Shown here piece after piece: positions 1 to 11,049 of a DNA stretch of 64,000 nucleotides. Below the pieces are notes generated by a model, which saw only the letters and a list, made by a program, of their open reading frames with translations, searched no databases and was not told where the DNA came from. The translations under genes and the position numbers were made by a program. Source of the DNA: Pachypanchax playfairii (Eukaryota; Chordata; Actinopteri; Cyprinodontiformes; Aplocheilidae); NCBI GenBank assembly GCA_006937955.1, contig SSNP01000191.1:658698-722697 (forward strand), given 5' to 3'. How positions within the stretch are numbered: the stretch's first letter is position 1; each line of letters starts with the position of its first letter.

Positions 1-1650
1 TATTCAACCCTCTGAAAACACTTAAACAGCAACAGAAACAATGCAAATAAGTGGAACAAACAGGATTTTGATGGACGGACCGATGGACGTATGTTTTGGG
101 TTTTTTCTGCTATAATCAACAACACAGAACGTGTGTAAAACTGATAATAGTACAAACAAATAAATGATCACAAACGTGCCATAAAAATGAATAATTAATC
201 ATCAAAACGACATCATGGTCTCGTCTTGTTGAAGTTTTAAAGCAGGAGATTCAGCTCTTCAGAGTTTTCCACCATCTGACACACAGTAACGCTGCAGGTT
301 TATCATAAACATGGTGCAGAGTCATACAGAAGCAAAACGCCTGGCGTGTGATGCATGAAGAAGACAAAGCTCACTCCCCTGAGGGTTTTCTCTGTTATTG
401 ACCTCCACATCAGACTGGAAGTTTCCCAGATGGAAAAACTGAGTCCAATTTGAAAGAAACTCAGAGGACAGATGACTCTCTGGCTCCCATTCTAAGGAAA
501 ATCCAACTACATAGAAAACTTTGGACAGAAAAAGAAAACATAATAATCAGGGTGCAGCAGAAGCAGTGATGTAAAAGAGTTTGTTCTGTAGCTGATGGAC
601 AGATTTTATTATCTCCACCAACAGGAAGCTGGTGATCCTCCTGGAGGTTCAACACTAACAGCAGTGTGTGAATGTTCATTTAAATTACACACCTTTACAC
701 CTGTTTGATAAAATAACTGAAGCACTTCTTATTGTTGACACTTCTTGTTGGATATTTTTATCACAGCTCGGTGTTGCTTTTCCTTTAGTTCATGAAAAGT
801 AAAGAGCTGACAGCTGTAGATAACATTGTTAGTGACGTGTTACAGTTTGTAAGAAGGTCTTTTCCAAGTTTGAAACACAGAAAAGTAACTTAGCAACATG
901 AGAACGTGACGTTTAAAATAAGATCAACATATTCATGGCTGTTGAAATAAACTCCATCAAATACATTGAATTTAAGGACTGAGTGTCAGCGAGCCTCCTT
1001 TCATCTCTGGAGTCATTTTGGTGTCAAAATAAAAGAAAAAGGAAGGGCAGGGGCCACAAATCAGCTGAAAACACAAGACTGGCAGGTCTTTGAACCTGTA
1101 AAAAGGATTTGAGTATATGCAACACAGCTGATGTGTTTCTTCACAAACAAGGTTTAATTAAGTCGACTTCAGTTGTTTGTGGAGAACGTTGAAAATATGA
1201 ACCTACTTTTAAACTTTTCAATGTGAGTGAAGTAACTAAGACAGAGAGAAACATTGTGTCCATGACTCTGATCATGATGAAATTATTTACTTAATAAATC
1301 AAGTACATTCAACCCTTCAAAACAAAACACAGTTATTTTTCATTTACATACTGTTGTTCAATGATATTAGAAATAAAAACTGATTAATGTTAAAAGTGAA
1401 AGTCTCATTTGATCACATTTCTTTGACATGACACACTAACTCTGCAGTAACTGACCAATAATCAACATCATGTCAATTAAATATTGGTTGACAAACAATA
1501 AATAACTGAAACAGTCGAATCAGCTGTTTTATTCTGGTCACGTGGGACTGAAATCCACAATAAAAACAAGTAAATTCAACAGATTTTTTTCAGTGTGTCC
1601 GCACCATGACAGCTTTATTAAACCATTTATTAATAATCCAACCTGCAGCC
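1..1650. other. gene-free AT-rich DNA
   Basis: No coding exon, RNA gene or clear mobile element could be recognised. Open frames are short, lack splice context and show no family resemblance. Base composition is ordinary AT-rich fish intergenic DNA. Confidence 0.5.
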
Positions 1651-1963
1651 TTGTTTCTCAAACATGCAAATAAAAGTCCAAGAAGATGTGAGTTTTCGTT
1701 TTGGACTTGAGGTGGCGCGTGAGAGGAAGGTGATTACTGATGAGGTGCAGCTGTTTGACGCATCTGCGTTTAAAACGAGACATCAAAAGATCGGAGCAAA
1801 CATAGAAGGAACATATAGAAGAACCTGGGGTTTGATCCTCCCCCTCCCTCCAATCTGTTAATAAAATACGTATATTTGAAACATTTTCCTCTCCACGTTG
1901 CACGTCAGAACTTTTTTTTCTGAGTTTCAGAGCCGGTTCCCGGTGTGGTCGGTGTGAGACTTT

Positions 1964-1974
1964 GGGGGGGGGGG
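1964..1974 (+). repeat. mononucleotide G run (11 G)
   Basis: Eleven consecutive G residues lie just upstream of the CpG-rich promoter-like block. This is a slippage-prone homopolymer with no further meaning visible. Confidence 0.9.
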
Positions 1975-2029
1975 TATGACTTGGAGCTTTTACTCTGAAG
2001 GTTGACTCATCCTGTGAAGCCGCAGCTGC

Positions 2030-2335
2030 TGGCTTGACGCATCTTCATCTCTGTCCTCCTCTCCCGGCTGCTGTCACGTCGCGCGGAACCGACACATCTT
2101 TAAACCCGGAGCCGCCGACAGCAGGGATGAAAACCAAAGACTCAGACGCATAAAAACACTCATCAAAACTGAAAGTAGTTTTTTTTCATGGAAGACAGAG
2201 AGAGAGGAGACAAACTCGAAGAGAAGATTCCATTTCCACTGTGCGTGAGGAGGCGCGTATTAGTCAGTGTGGACCTCCGACTCTGACATGTGAAGGAGGA
2301 TTTGGGAATGTGGAGGAGCAGGTAAAAGGTAAGAC
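2030..2335 (+). promoter_or_regulatory. CpG-rich promoter-like block with possible 5' noncoding exon
   Basis: CpG dinucleotides are locally frequent in otherwise CpG-poor DNA. A GTCACGTCGCGCGG stretch lies at about 2074-2087 and a TATA-like CATAAAAA at 2149-2156. Downstream is a purine-rich tract ending in two overlapping splice-donor-like sites, GTAAAAG at 2322 and GTAAGA at 2329. This is what a first noncoding exon of lingo2, whose coding exon is 26 kb downstream, might look like; LINGO2 genes are known for long 5' UTR introns. The link to lingo2 is inference: another transcript or no transcript is possible. Confidence 0.35.
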
Positions 2336-3059
2336 CTCTCCGCGCGCTTCGTCGCTTCACACTTGAGTGTTTTGGGTTTTAGTTGAGTTTATTGAGATGC
2401 GGGTTTCAGTCTGCTGTCAGGAGGACCGGAGATCCTTCATCTCATTAACTGCTTGTTAACTCGAAGGAAAACGGGGATTGACACTTGGTTTCATCAGCAG
2501 ACTCTAGGCGTAGTCCTGGTTTGGAAAGGAGTTGTCAGGATTTGGATAAATAACAGGTCTGATGAGGTCTCCATGATGTCTGTGGTGCTGATGGAGATAA
2601 AAGCTCTGCCTCTGTTTGGAGATGATGTAGGTGTAGAAGGAAGAAAAAAAGCTGCATTCTGTGGTTTGGCTTTAAAAAGACCCCAACTGGCCCCGGAGGA
2701 CCGGCTGATGGTGCCTGTATGTTTTCTGACTTTGCATGAGGATGACATGTCCACCTCTTCACACACATGAAGTTCTACAGCAGGTGGTGACCCATGCAGT
2801 GTGTGAAGCTGGTGGCTGGAGCTCTGCTGTGGGTCAACGTGGCCCTGCAGAGGAGGAACACAGTGCTCCCCACCACCACACACACCCTCCACCCTGGGAT
2901 CTCTAAAAGCCTGCAGGGGGGAGGTATAGTGTAGATGTATCCTTTCATGTGGATGAGTGCCAGCACAAAAACAACTTTACACACTTTTATCCTGACCTTA
3001 AGTATGAGAAACAGGACTGAATTATAAATGAGTTCCACCCCAGCTCAGGGACTCTCCAG

Positions 3060-3235
3060 CTCCAGCCTCCTCTGCCTCCCACTTCCGTGGGCATTAATTG
3101 AGGATTGCATGGCCACGGTAATTGTGTGCAAATTTAATCTGGCCCTTCTTATCTTCATAATTGGGATCAAAGTTCAAGAGAAATAGCCAGAAATCCATTT
3201 ATGATCCAGAGCTACAGCGTTTTGGGAACAAGGAT
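3060..3235. promoter_or_regulatory. candidate conserved noncoding element (homeodomain-core rich)
   Basis: A stretch without simple repeats or TE signature contains several ATTA/TAAT cores (for example CATTAATTGAGG and GGTAATTGTGTG) beside an ATTGCATGGCCACGG motif and a GATCAAAG TCF/LEF-like motif. The texture resembles vertebrate developmental enhancers, as expected around LINGO2. No alignment was possible, so conservation is inferred. Confidence 0.25.
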
Positions 3236-3464
3236 CTGGTGAGCTCACCGAGTTCATTCTTTCACAGCATTTATCTGGAGTATAAGAGTATTGAACGTTG
3301 ACCTGTGACGATTGGACGGAGGTTTTGGGAGGACTCGGTCGTGCCTCTGGGTTTTGGGTCAGTGCTGTCCTTCACTGTCTCTAAGCAAGAGGGAAGCTAA
3401 TGGAGGGAAGAGGGAGGATACTGGCGTTGAGATCGAGAGACAGAGTGAGCGTGCGTCTGCTGGA

Positions 3465-3484
3465 GTGTGTGTGTGTGTGTGTGT
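3465..3484 (+). repeat. (GT)10 microsatellite
   Basis: Ten perfect GT units are followed at once by the RFX-like site at 3489. Confidence 0.95.
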
Positions 3485-3488
3485 GGCA

Positions 3489-3501
3489 TTACCATAGCAA
3501 C
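3489..3501 (-). promoter_or_regulatory. RFX X-box-like site
   Basis: On the - strand the site reads GTTGCTATGGTAA, close to the palindromic RFX consensus GTTGCCATGGAAAC. It lies between a GT microsatellite and a G-rich tract. It is a motif match only; single sites also occur by chance. Confidence 0.3.
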
Positions 3502-3830
3502 CTGTAAGGGGTGTGTTTGGTCCCTGGAGATGCTGAGGAATGCAGGGAGAGAGGGGGAGAGATGAGAAGCGAGGAAAAAAGTATCCCTCATTAAGAGTGT
3601 GTGGGGGAGCGATGGTGGGGGGGTAATAGAATTGGGGAAAGGTGGGATTGCCAGGGTCCCTCCCTCCCTCCTCTCCTTCACCTCCCACCCGTTGTGCGTT
3701 TTCTCCCACCGTGCCAGGTTTCCTGTTTGTGGTCGGGTGCTGATAGATTAGATCAGCTTTACAATCGTAACCAGCGCTTCCAACAGAGCTGCTCCTTCCT
3801 TTGTTTCACTCAGTTGGAAGATATCTTCAA

Positions 3831-3862
3831 CCCCCACCCCCCCACCCACTCCCCCCAACCCC
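3831..3862 (-). other. C-tract array with G-quadruplex potential on the - strand
   Basis: Five C tracts of 3 to 7 bases (3831-3835, 3837-3843, 3845-3847, 3851-3856 and 3859-3862) are separated by one to three bases. The - strand therefore has G tracts with very short loops, a strong quadruplex pattern. Any function is unknown. Confidence 0.6.
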
Positions 3863-3869
3863 AACTTTG

Positions 3870-6800
3870 TGTTACCTTTTATTTCTGTTTCCTTGCCTTT
3901 TGTGATCATCAATTCATGTAACAGCCGTGACCAGAATCTTGACCCTAACAGCCTAGTATCACATATAAAATCCAACATTTGTGTGTATTATTCACCTAGA
4001 AACGTCTGTGTTACCATGCCGCCCGCCCGTGTAGCTGCACACGAGCCAGCTGGTTGCATCTCTGCACTTCTCTCAGATGGTGCCAGTGATCAGGGTTGAA
4101 TGTACCGAATGTTAAGCTCTGGTTTACTTCTGTTGGTTTCATTTATTGGGTAGATTAGATTGTAAATCCATTTTACTCCAAAAAAAAAAAAAAAAATCAA
4201 CACTGAAGCTCATGAACTGATTAAACTCAGAATATCATCAGAAATGTTGCAGCAACAAGTGAAACGAACTTCTATTTTTGGACGGCAGCAGTGAGTGAAA
4301 GGAGAGTTTATATGGATTAAACACAGTTTCATTTTGGCAAAATGTTGAGAAAATAAAAGTTGTCAAATGCAACAAAGTTCCTGACGTTTGCAGTCGACTT
4401 CATGCAGCTCGTGTGAACTGGGCGTGCCACTCACTGCATGACATTTAACCCACAGTTCCTTCTAAAAGCACAACAATGTTATTCACCTTCTTCCGTGTAT
4501 TTTTGGGAAGATGAATGCAGTTGTGCAACTTTATCATTTTATTTTCGGTTGAAAACAAGCAGTTAATAAACGTTCATGTCCTGTTGGAAGACGAATCCGT
4601 CCCTTTAAGGTAAAACAAAGTCATTTCTTTGTTGTTTTTGCACATTAAATACAAAAAAGAAGCACTTTGAAGAGTGTTTTGACTGTAAGAGCTTTAATGT
4701 TTTTTATACGGCGTCCCATTACGTTCACAAAGTGAAAAGCAATTATCTCTCTTACTGAATTAGGAAGCAGAAAACTGGAAGCTCTGAGTGATGCTCATTT
4801 GTTTGTTTTTATGTCTCCCTGTTTGAGAGTCGGAGTCATTAGGATTTTGTGATCTCTTTCCGCCCACCACGTTCTTGTAAATTCAATATCTCTTGAAAGA
4901 AGATAGAAAGTGGAAATGATGACATTTGATATTCAAAAGGTCAAACATCACGATGCCCTGCAGGAACACCTCTTCTGACCACAGTTCAAACACACAAGAG
5001 GAGATTATGACCGTATTTTATATTTCTCTAGATACTGAATTGGGGTCAAATATATACTTGCTACCTGTTAGTAATCTTGGTGGAAGTCTTCACCTCATAT
5101 GAGTTTGGACAAAAACGGATTTAAACTGCAGCTTGAGTGGATTTTTTTCTCTCTGACAACCTGTTGTGTTTATATTTACTCTAATTTAATAATCAAAGGT
5201 CATAATAACAATTTACATTCCATGTAACGTTGATCTGTTTAAATCTGTTGTGAAAATATGAATTCATAGAAACATGAATGTGACTCACACTGATACTTAA
5301 AAACTGTTTAATTTAACACACTGTCCACTGACACATAATCAACCTTTATGATTCTAATAAAACAGCAGCTGGCTGCTTTATTTATGCAAAGACTTGGCAA
5401 ATCCACACAATGAAATTTTAATTATCAAATAATTATCATGAAATTCGTTTTTTGCAGCATGAATAATGAATAAAACGCTGCTCAGATGACACAGCACATT
5501 GTTGTTGGAGCCTCCAATCAACACACAAATACACCTTTTATTGCAGAGCCTTAATTCAACCTAATCTTGTTATCTGTGTAGCAATAATTAAATTTCATGC
5601 TTTTATAATAACGTGCAAGTTTTCAGTGTCTGTAGAGGAATTTACAACAACCCTGCAGGAATATAGACAACACCTGCTTTAAATACCTGAAATATGTCTG
5701 AATCAAAGAAGCATTTCTTTGTGATGTTTAAACATTAGAAAGAATAAAGTCTAATTTAGCTTTAATTTGGTTCATCTAGCTGTGAGAGTTGTGACTGTCC
5801 TTGCGTCTCTGTCCCTGGTCTGAATATGGACGTGTCCACAGTAACAGGACAGTGAAGCTCAGCCCAGATGCAGCCCAGCAACACATTAGTGATGCAGTGA
5901 GCTTCGGAGCGCTCGGCTGTTATTGGAGACAAATTTTTAGCTTGACAGTGAAGACAGGGCTAGTCTACGGGGCCCTTTGCTGAAGTGTGATTAGAATTGC
6001 AGATGCTAGTTTCTGTAGGCGTCAGTTTTAACAAACTGAAGAATTCCCCGTCTCCAGTGCATGATTAAAATGTAACACTGATGCGTGGGAAATTCACAAG
6101 AGCAGAATTCTGCTTCAACACAGAAAGACCAGTTTTTTCTCAGGTGTATGTTGCGCCTCCTCTCACACAAACTCTCAGGCTCTTTCTCTTGCACATAAAG
6201 ACACACAAGAGCTCGAGTCTCATGAGACATTCGGTGCTGGAGCCAAAATCGCTTCAAAGCTGCGGACAGATACCGTTTTCTGCAGGATTTTATTATCAAA
6301 AATGAACACGTGAATGTTCAGGAGGCTGTAAATGAGACACAGCTGACTTTCCTGAAGACACAAAGACGAAATGAAAATGTAACACGAGCAAGGATCAAAT
6401 GAAGCATTTCAAATTATACTATAATACAGATTGATGTCATGGTTAGAACTCCTTTATCCTACAACAGTAATCATCACATTTCACACGTTACAACTTCATC
6501 ATGATTTAAATTAGACCCATTCAGCTCGCAGCCCTCCCACAGACCCCGAGTGAAGTATTGATCAGTTTAAAACTACATATGATCAATCAAACAGCTTCAT
6601 GTCACTTACTGTATTCAACAGTAAGAAGCTGAATCTTTCAGAACGCCTGTAGAATCAGAGCCATTTATCAACAAATCAATATATTGTATTAGTGTCAACT
6701 TACTGTGTGTGTAGACACACACACACACCCACATTGCTTACATTGTGGGGTCCCACTCCTGACAGAATCCTTTCTCTGTCCCAGACTTCACAACAGCTGA

Positions 6801-8200
6801 ACTGAAACACCAATTTATCCAAAATCCATCAAACCCTCAAATCGACAATTTCAGTTTGTTAAAATTTACATTTTTAAAGAACTAGTTTAAATTTCAGTTC
6901 AGCTAAATGACACTGAAATATTTCATGACTTGAGCTGACAGTCCTAAAATAAAACAGTTAACTTTAGGAGTTCTTTGAAAAGGTGTTATATCACTAGATG
7001 ACAGGCGCTAATTATCATGTTTTATAAAGACATCACACTACAGCTAAATCCTGCTAGCCTGTTACATTTATTTGTTTCTGTTCTAATCTGTGTCATAAAT
7101 TCTAAGTAAAACAGTTTTTGTTTCCATATTTAACAGTTTCTGTTGTCAGAGGCTAAAACAAGTCTGTAATTGTTACTAAAAAAGTTTCTTTTAGGATTCT
7201 GTTTTTAATCCAGGACATTTTCACAGACTGCAAAGCTAAACCGAATCCCACTGACAGTAAAAATCTCTGGATATAATGTTACTGTGAAGTTTATTTATTA
7301 TAAACTTAGTTGATTATCCTGAACCATCATCAACAAATGAAAACAGTTAATGCTGAATTTAAATCTTGTTAAAAAGACGGTTTTACTCGCTTGTTAACAA
7401 ACCTTTATTTATCTTTTCCTGCCAAACTGCCATAAAACCTTAAACCCTGTTATCATGGTATTTTTACCATATGTGAAGTCGAATTTTAACATCCTCGTCT
7501 AATTTTTGTGAGATCTAGTGGAAAGAGTTTCAGGTTGCTGTGACAACAGACAAAAATATCTTTGGAGTGGTAAAGTCAAAATGGTTTTGAGTGTCTGTCA
7601 CTCAAACTGCTGTATACAAGTGTGCTCATCTTTCAGCAAGGTTAAGAGCACATAATGGCACACATCCCACTCATTGAGAGAAGAAACATAGCAACAGGCA
7701 TGTCTCTGGAGGTTGCAGTCCTGCAGAGACGGCGGTGAGATGGGGACAGAGACTTGCAGGACAATAGAGATCTGAGGTCTGAGTGGGTTACCTTGAGCAG
7801 AAGAAGGTTTACATCAAAACTCTCTATTGAATTTATTTCTTTATTATACAATAATAGTTTTGCTGATATATGATTAAAATCCACATTAAATAATGAAGAG
7901 ATTTTCATCACAGTGACCTGGAACCAGGTAATTACTGATCACTAACAGGAAGTGTTAGCATGTAGCTTGTTTCCAGTTGGTACGGGACAGAAATCCAACA
8001 ACACTGTAGTAAAAATACTTCCTTATAATTATTTGCTTTTCTGGTTCTACTGCCAAACAAGTATGAACATGATTTCCTTTTTAAAGGTGCCCTGTCATAC
8101 AAATGTCATGAATTTGTGGTATTTCTGAAGTATTAACATGTAATCTGAAATATTTTATATCTAAAAAAACATTAGTAAAAAATAATTTCTAGCCATTCCT
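3870..8200. other. gene-free intergenic or intronic DNA
   Basis: A 17-base A run at 4180-4196 and a GT/AC inverted microsatellite at about 6704-6728 are the only simple repeats seen. Short open frames are not supported by splice sites or recognisable protein families. A TTTAAAGGTGCC motif at about 8082 resembles the end of fish DNA transposons, but no matching second end was found. Confidence 0.45.

Positions 8201-8203
<3 letters not shown>

Positions 8204-8234
<31 letters not shown>
8204..8234 (+). repeat. (TA)n microsatellite
   Basis: A perfect alternating TA tract of about 31 bases lies just upstream of a TA-flanked MITE. Confidence 0.95.
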
Positions 8235-8241
<7 letters not shown>

Positions 8242-8316
8242 AATTAATTTTAAAAAGCATTTTATGTTGTTGTGGCCAGTAAATATGGGAGAAAATTTAG
8301 AATTCTTTGTGTTCTA

Positions 8317-8600
8317 CAACCCCAATTCCAAAAAAAGTTGTTTATTTATGTTTATATATGTTTATATTAGTCATCTATTTCCTAGTAATGTTATTGGGAA
8401 TAAAATTAAATTATGATTTTTTTTAGCTCTCATGAACCCATATTTATACCAAATAAAACATAAACAACATTTTAGTTGCTGAAACTGAGAAATTTTATAA
8501 TTTCATAAAGAATATTAACTTTAATGCATAAAATTAGTTTATTTGCAAATCACTGTTTTCTGTTTTGATGCAGCATCCAGACTTTTTGGAATTGGGGTTG
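8317..8600. mobile_element. Tc1/mariner-type MITE (284 bp)
   Basis: The left end CAACCCCAATTCCAAAAA and the right end TTTTTGGAATTGGGGTTG are exact inverted copies, flanked by TA on each side (8315-8316 and 8601-8602), as expected for Tc1/mariner insertions. The interior is AT-rich and has no transposase. A decayed copy with a related end, followed by a broken transposase start, lies in c9orf72 at about 45689. This element is therefore probably an internally deleted, non-autonomous member of that family. Confidence 0.8.
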
Positions 8601-8711
8601 TATTTCTATTTTTGTTGAAGTAAACATTTTCAGTATTTTAAGATCTGCATACAGTACATAATGCAAACATATTCTCCAGCATTAAGACGAAGGGAAATTA
8701 AGTGTTGTTGT

Positions 8712-9545
8712 AGTTCAGTTCTTTTTCAGGGAGCCGTTATAGAAGGTTCTAGTAGTGGACAGGAAGGATCTCCTGTAGAGGGTTCTAGGTGTGGACAGGA
8801 AGGATCTCCTGTAGAGGGTTCTAGGTGTGGACAGGAAGGATCTCCTGTAGAGGGTTCTAGCTGTAGACAGGAAGGTTCTCCTGTAGCGGTCTGTGCTGCA
8901 GCGGATTATGAAGAATCTTCTGACTGAAGACACTCTGTTGTTGAGTTACTGTGTTCTGAAGAGGATGATGAGGGTTTTCCATCATGTTCTTCATCCTCCT
9001 TTGGACAATCAACTCAAGAGACTCCAGTTCAGTCTCCAGGACAAAACCAGTCCTCCTTATCCATCTGTTCAACCTCTTCATGTCACCTGCTCTGATGCTC
9101 CGCCCCCAACAGGTGACTGCAGGTGTGATCAGCTGACAAACTCCTTTTCTTTTGCTGCTCCTCTTCAAATCTCTGTCTGCTTGTATAGTTTGAAAGACAG
9201 ACAGAGACACACTGGAGTCCGGGATATGTTCCTTTAGCCATGTCTCAGTAAAACACATGATGCTCTATTCCTGATACTCTGGCTGGGTCTTCAGCAGAGC
9301 TTCAAGTTCATTCATTTTGTTAGTAAAGAGATCTCACATTCATCAATATGACTGATGGAAGTGAAGGTTTAAACTTCCTCTTTCTCTCTCTTCACTTTTC
9401 TCCTGCTCTGCATCCACGTCTTCTTCTTTTTAGCTCATCAGGGATCCAGAGTTACAATTTGAGGATTATTTCAGCCTTAGAAATGTCAGTTAGCTGCTCT
9501 TTCTTGTAAACAAGTCTCCTGTTGCCATGGTTACGCATCATAACA
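8712..9545 (-). mobile_element. internally deleted L2/CR1-type LINE copy
   Basis: Read on the - strand, 9258-9142 encodes an AP-endonuclease segment of non-LTR elements (MCFTETWLKEHIPDSSVSL, then ADRDLKRSSKRKG), preceded at about 9360-9259 by related coding sequence broken by an in-frame stop. Right after 9142 the frame jumps to the ORF2 C-terminal part (LITPAVTCWGRSIRAGDMKR, then MENPHHPLQNTV), so the reverse transcriptase is missing. Downstream the 3' coding end contains a 36-bp tandem repeat. Upstream, about 9260-9545, is the likely element 5' region with an X-box-like GTTGCCATGGTTAC at 9521. The clade is assigned from motif texture; the copy is clearly dead. Confidence 0.75.
8746..8889 (+). 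repeat. 36-bp minisatellite, four units, inside the LINE 3' coding end
   Basis: Four tandem 36-bp units, each starting GTTCTAG, differ by a few substitutions. On the - strand they repeat a 12-residue block (STPRTLYRRSFL), which lies where the ORF2 C-terminus of this LINE would be. The + strand frame through the array is open only because 36 is a multiple of three, and is not taken as a gene. Confidence 0.9.
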
Positions 9546-9739
9546 AGTGACAAATCTAGCAAAAAACTCAATCAACAAAGCATCCAAATCAGAAGAAAAG
9601 TATTTAGAAATATTTCCAGAAGAAAAACTAGCAAGAAATACTCAAAAAGAACAAAAAAAAATGCTAGCAAGTGCTAGCAAAGTCAGAGAGCTACTCCAAC
9701 AAGCTGCCACCAGTTATAGCGCTATTCTGGAATAAAACC

Positions 9740-10845
9740 TTGAAAAAACCCTGAAAAAACCTTTATTAACTTTATATGATGTGATTTAATGCCAGAACTT
9801 TGCAAAGCAGATTAAATAAACTCAGACACATAACAGAACTAACACAACTGCAAGGTAAAAATCTATAACAATTTTTTAAGAAATGACTAGAGACAAATCT
9901 GGTGTCTTTATCAGATGTTATGTGAGACTGTTGGAGACTCTGACGTGAAAGCAGGTGTTCTTAATGAGCAGGTGATCACAGCATTCATACAACAAGGAAC
10001 AACATAGAACCTGTTGACAGATTGTATTCTACCTTCTGTCAGGGTCAGAAAAATACCTTGTTGGGAATTTAGGAGCTGCTTTTATTACACCGTAACCGTC
10101 GTAACTGAAGGAGATTGATTAAAATGGTTTTTGTGGTTTTGCTGCAGACAGACAGACGAGGCTGGGAATTAAATGTGACATAAGCCAAGAGCCAGATTTG
10201 ATCTGAGAGTTTCACCTGCTGGCCCACCCGCCCTCACCCTCATCTCGTTCCAACCTGGTATTTATTTCAACAGTGAGGTCTGTAACCCCGCATCTCCACG
10301 AGTTCTGCCTGCATCTGGCCTATATTCTATCATTAGCTCCTCCGACCTCTATCCTGCTGCCTCCTTCCATCTCTGCAAATTTACTTTGGTCACATATACA
10401 GTGAGACTGATATGAAGGCATTCAAGCAAAATAGATCACCTGCAGGGGGTAGAGGGGTGATTCAAGAGCAAAAAGAGATTAAACTAAACAAGGTTTTGCT
10501 GAATTAGATGATAAAACTGAAATGATGCCAAAAGTCAGCAGGGAGGTGTTTTCTAATGTTTCATTATATAGCTGTGAATAACAGTTGAGTAAAAAGAAGC
10601 TGTCACAGACCAGACCAGATCCAAATCACAGGTTCTGACTTTAATCTGTAAGGAAGAGAACAAGATACATCCCCAAATTTGGAACTTTCTAAACTTGGAT
10701 GTTCGGCAAGCACAGATGTGGAATAATTCACGTTTGTTTGCAACAGCTACACAGATAAATAAATAACAAATAACTGAGAGAAAAGCACGTTAACACAGAA
10801 GTTGTTGCCATGCAACACAAAGTTTTATAGATCCAATAAGATAAA
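9740..10845. other. gene-free DNA
   Basis: No exon, RNA gene or clear transposon recognised. The stretch just before it (about 9546-9735) is A-rich with repeated GCTAGCAAG words and may be decayed repeat. Confidence 0.4.
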
Positions 10846-10849
10846 ACCC

Positions 10850-11045
10850 TGCTACAGATACAGTCAGGCTTCTTGGCCCAGCCGAGGTGATTGACGAACA
10901 CAAATAAAACATATTTCCTGACACCGTATGCACGGTAATAAAAACAAGTGCTGATTGCCTGTCATCTACGATCGAGCGAACGCGGCTGCCTGCTGTAGCA
11001 CATTTCAGAGCAAATATTGTTTCATTCTGAGATGGTCAATATTGT
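10850..11045. promoter_or_regulatory. candidate conserved noncoding element
   Basis: A non-repetitive stretch of balanced composition with motifs such as GGTGATTGACGAAC and GTGCTGATTGCCTGTCATC, and TAAT-type cores. No coding potential. Conservation is inferred from texture only. Confidence 0.2.
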
Positions 11046-11049
11046 TTTA

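Noticed and set aside
2453..2892. Overlapping open frames of 105 and 132 codons on both strands
   Set aside because: No splice support, no recognisable domains, and each is a shadow of the other.
8070..8110. TTTAAAGGTGCC as the end of a DNA transposon
   Set aside because: No matching inverted end was found within about 1 kb, so the element cannot be bounded.
8661..8927. Open frame with a repeated GQEGSPVEGS-like product
   Set aside because: It is the + strand of the 36-bp minisatellite in a dead LINE; a repeat unit divisible by three keeps any frame open.
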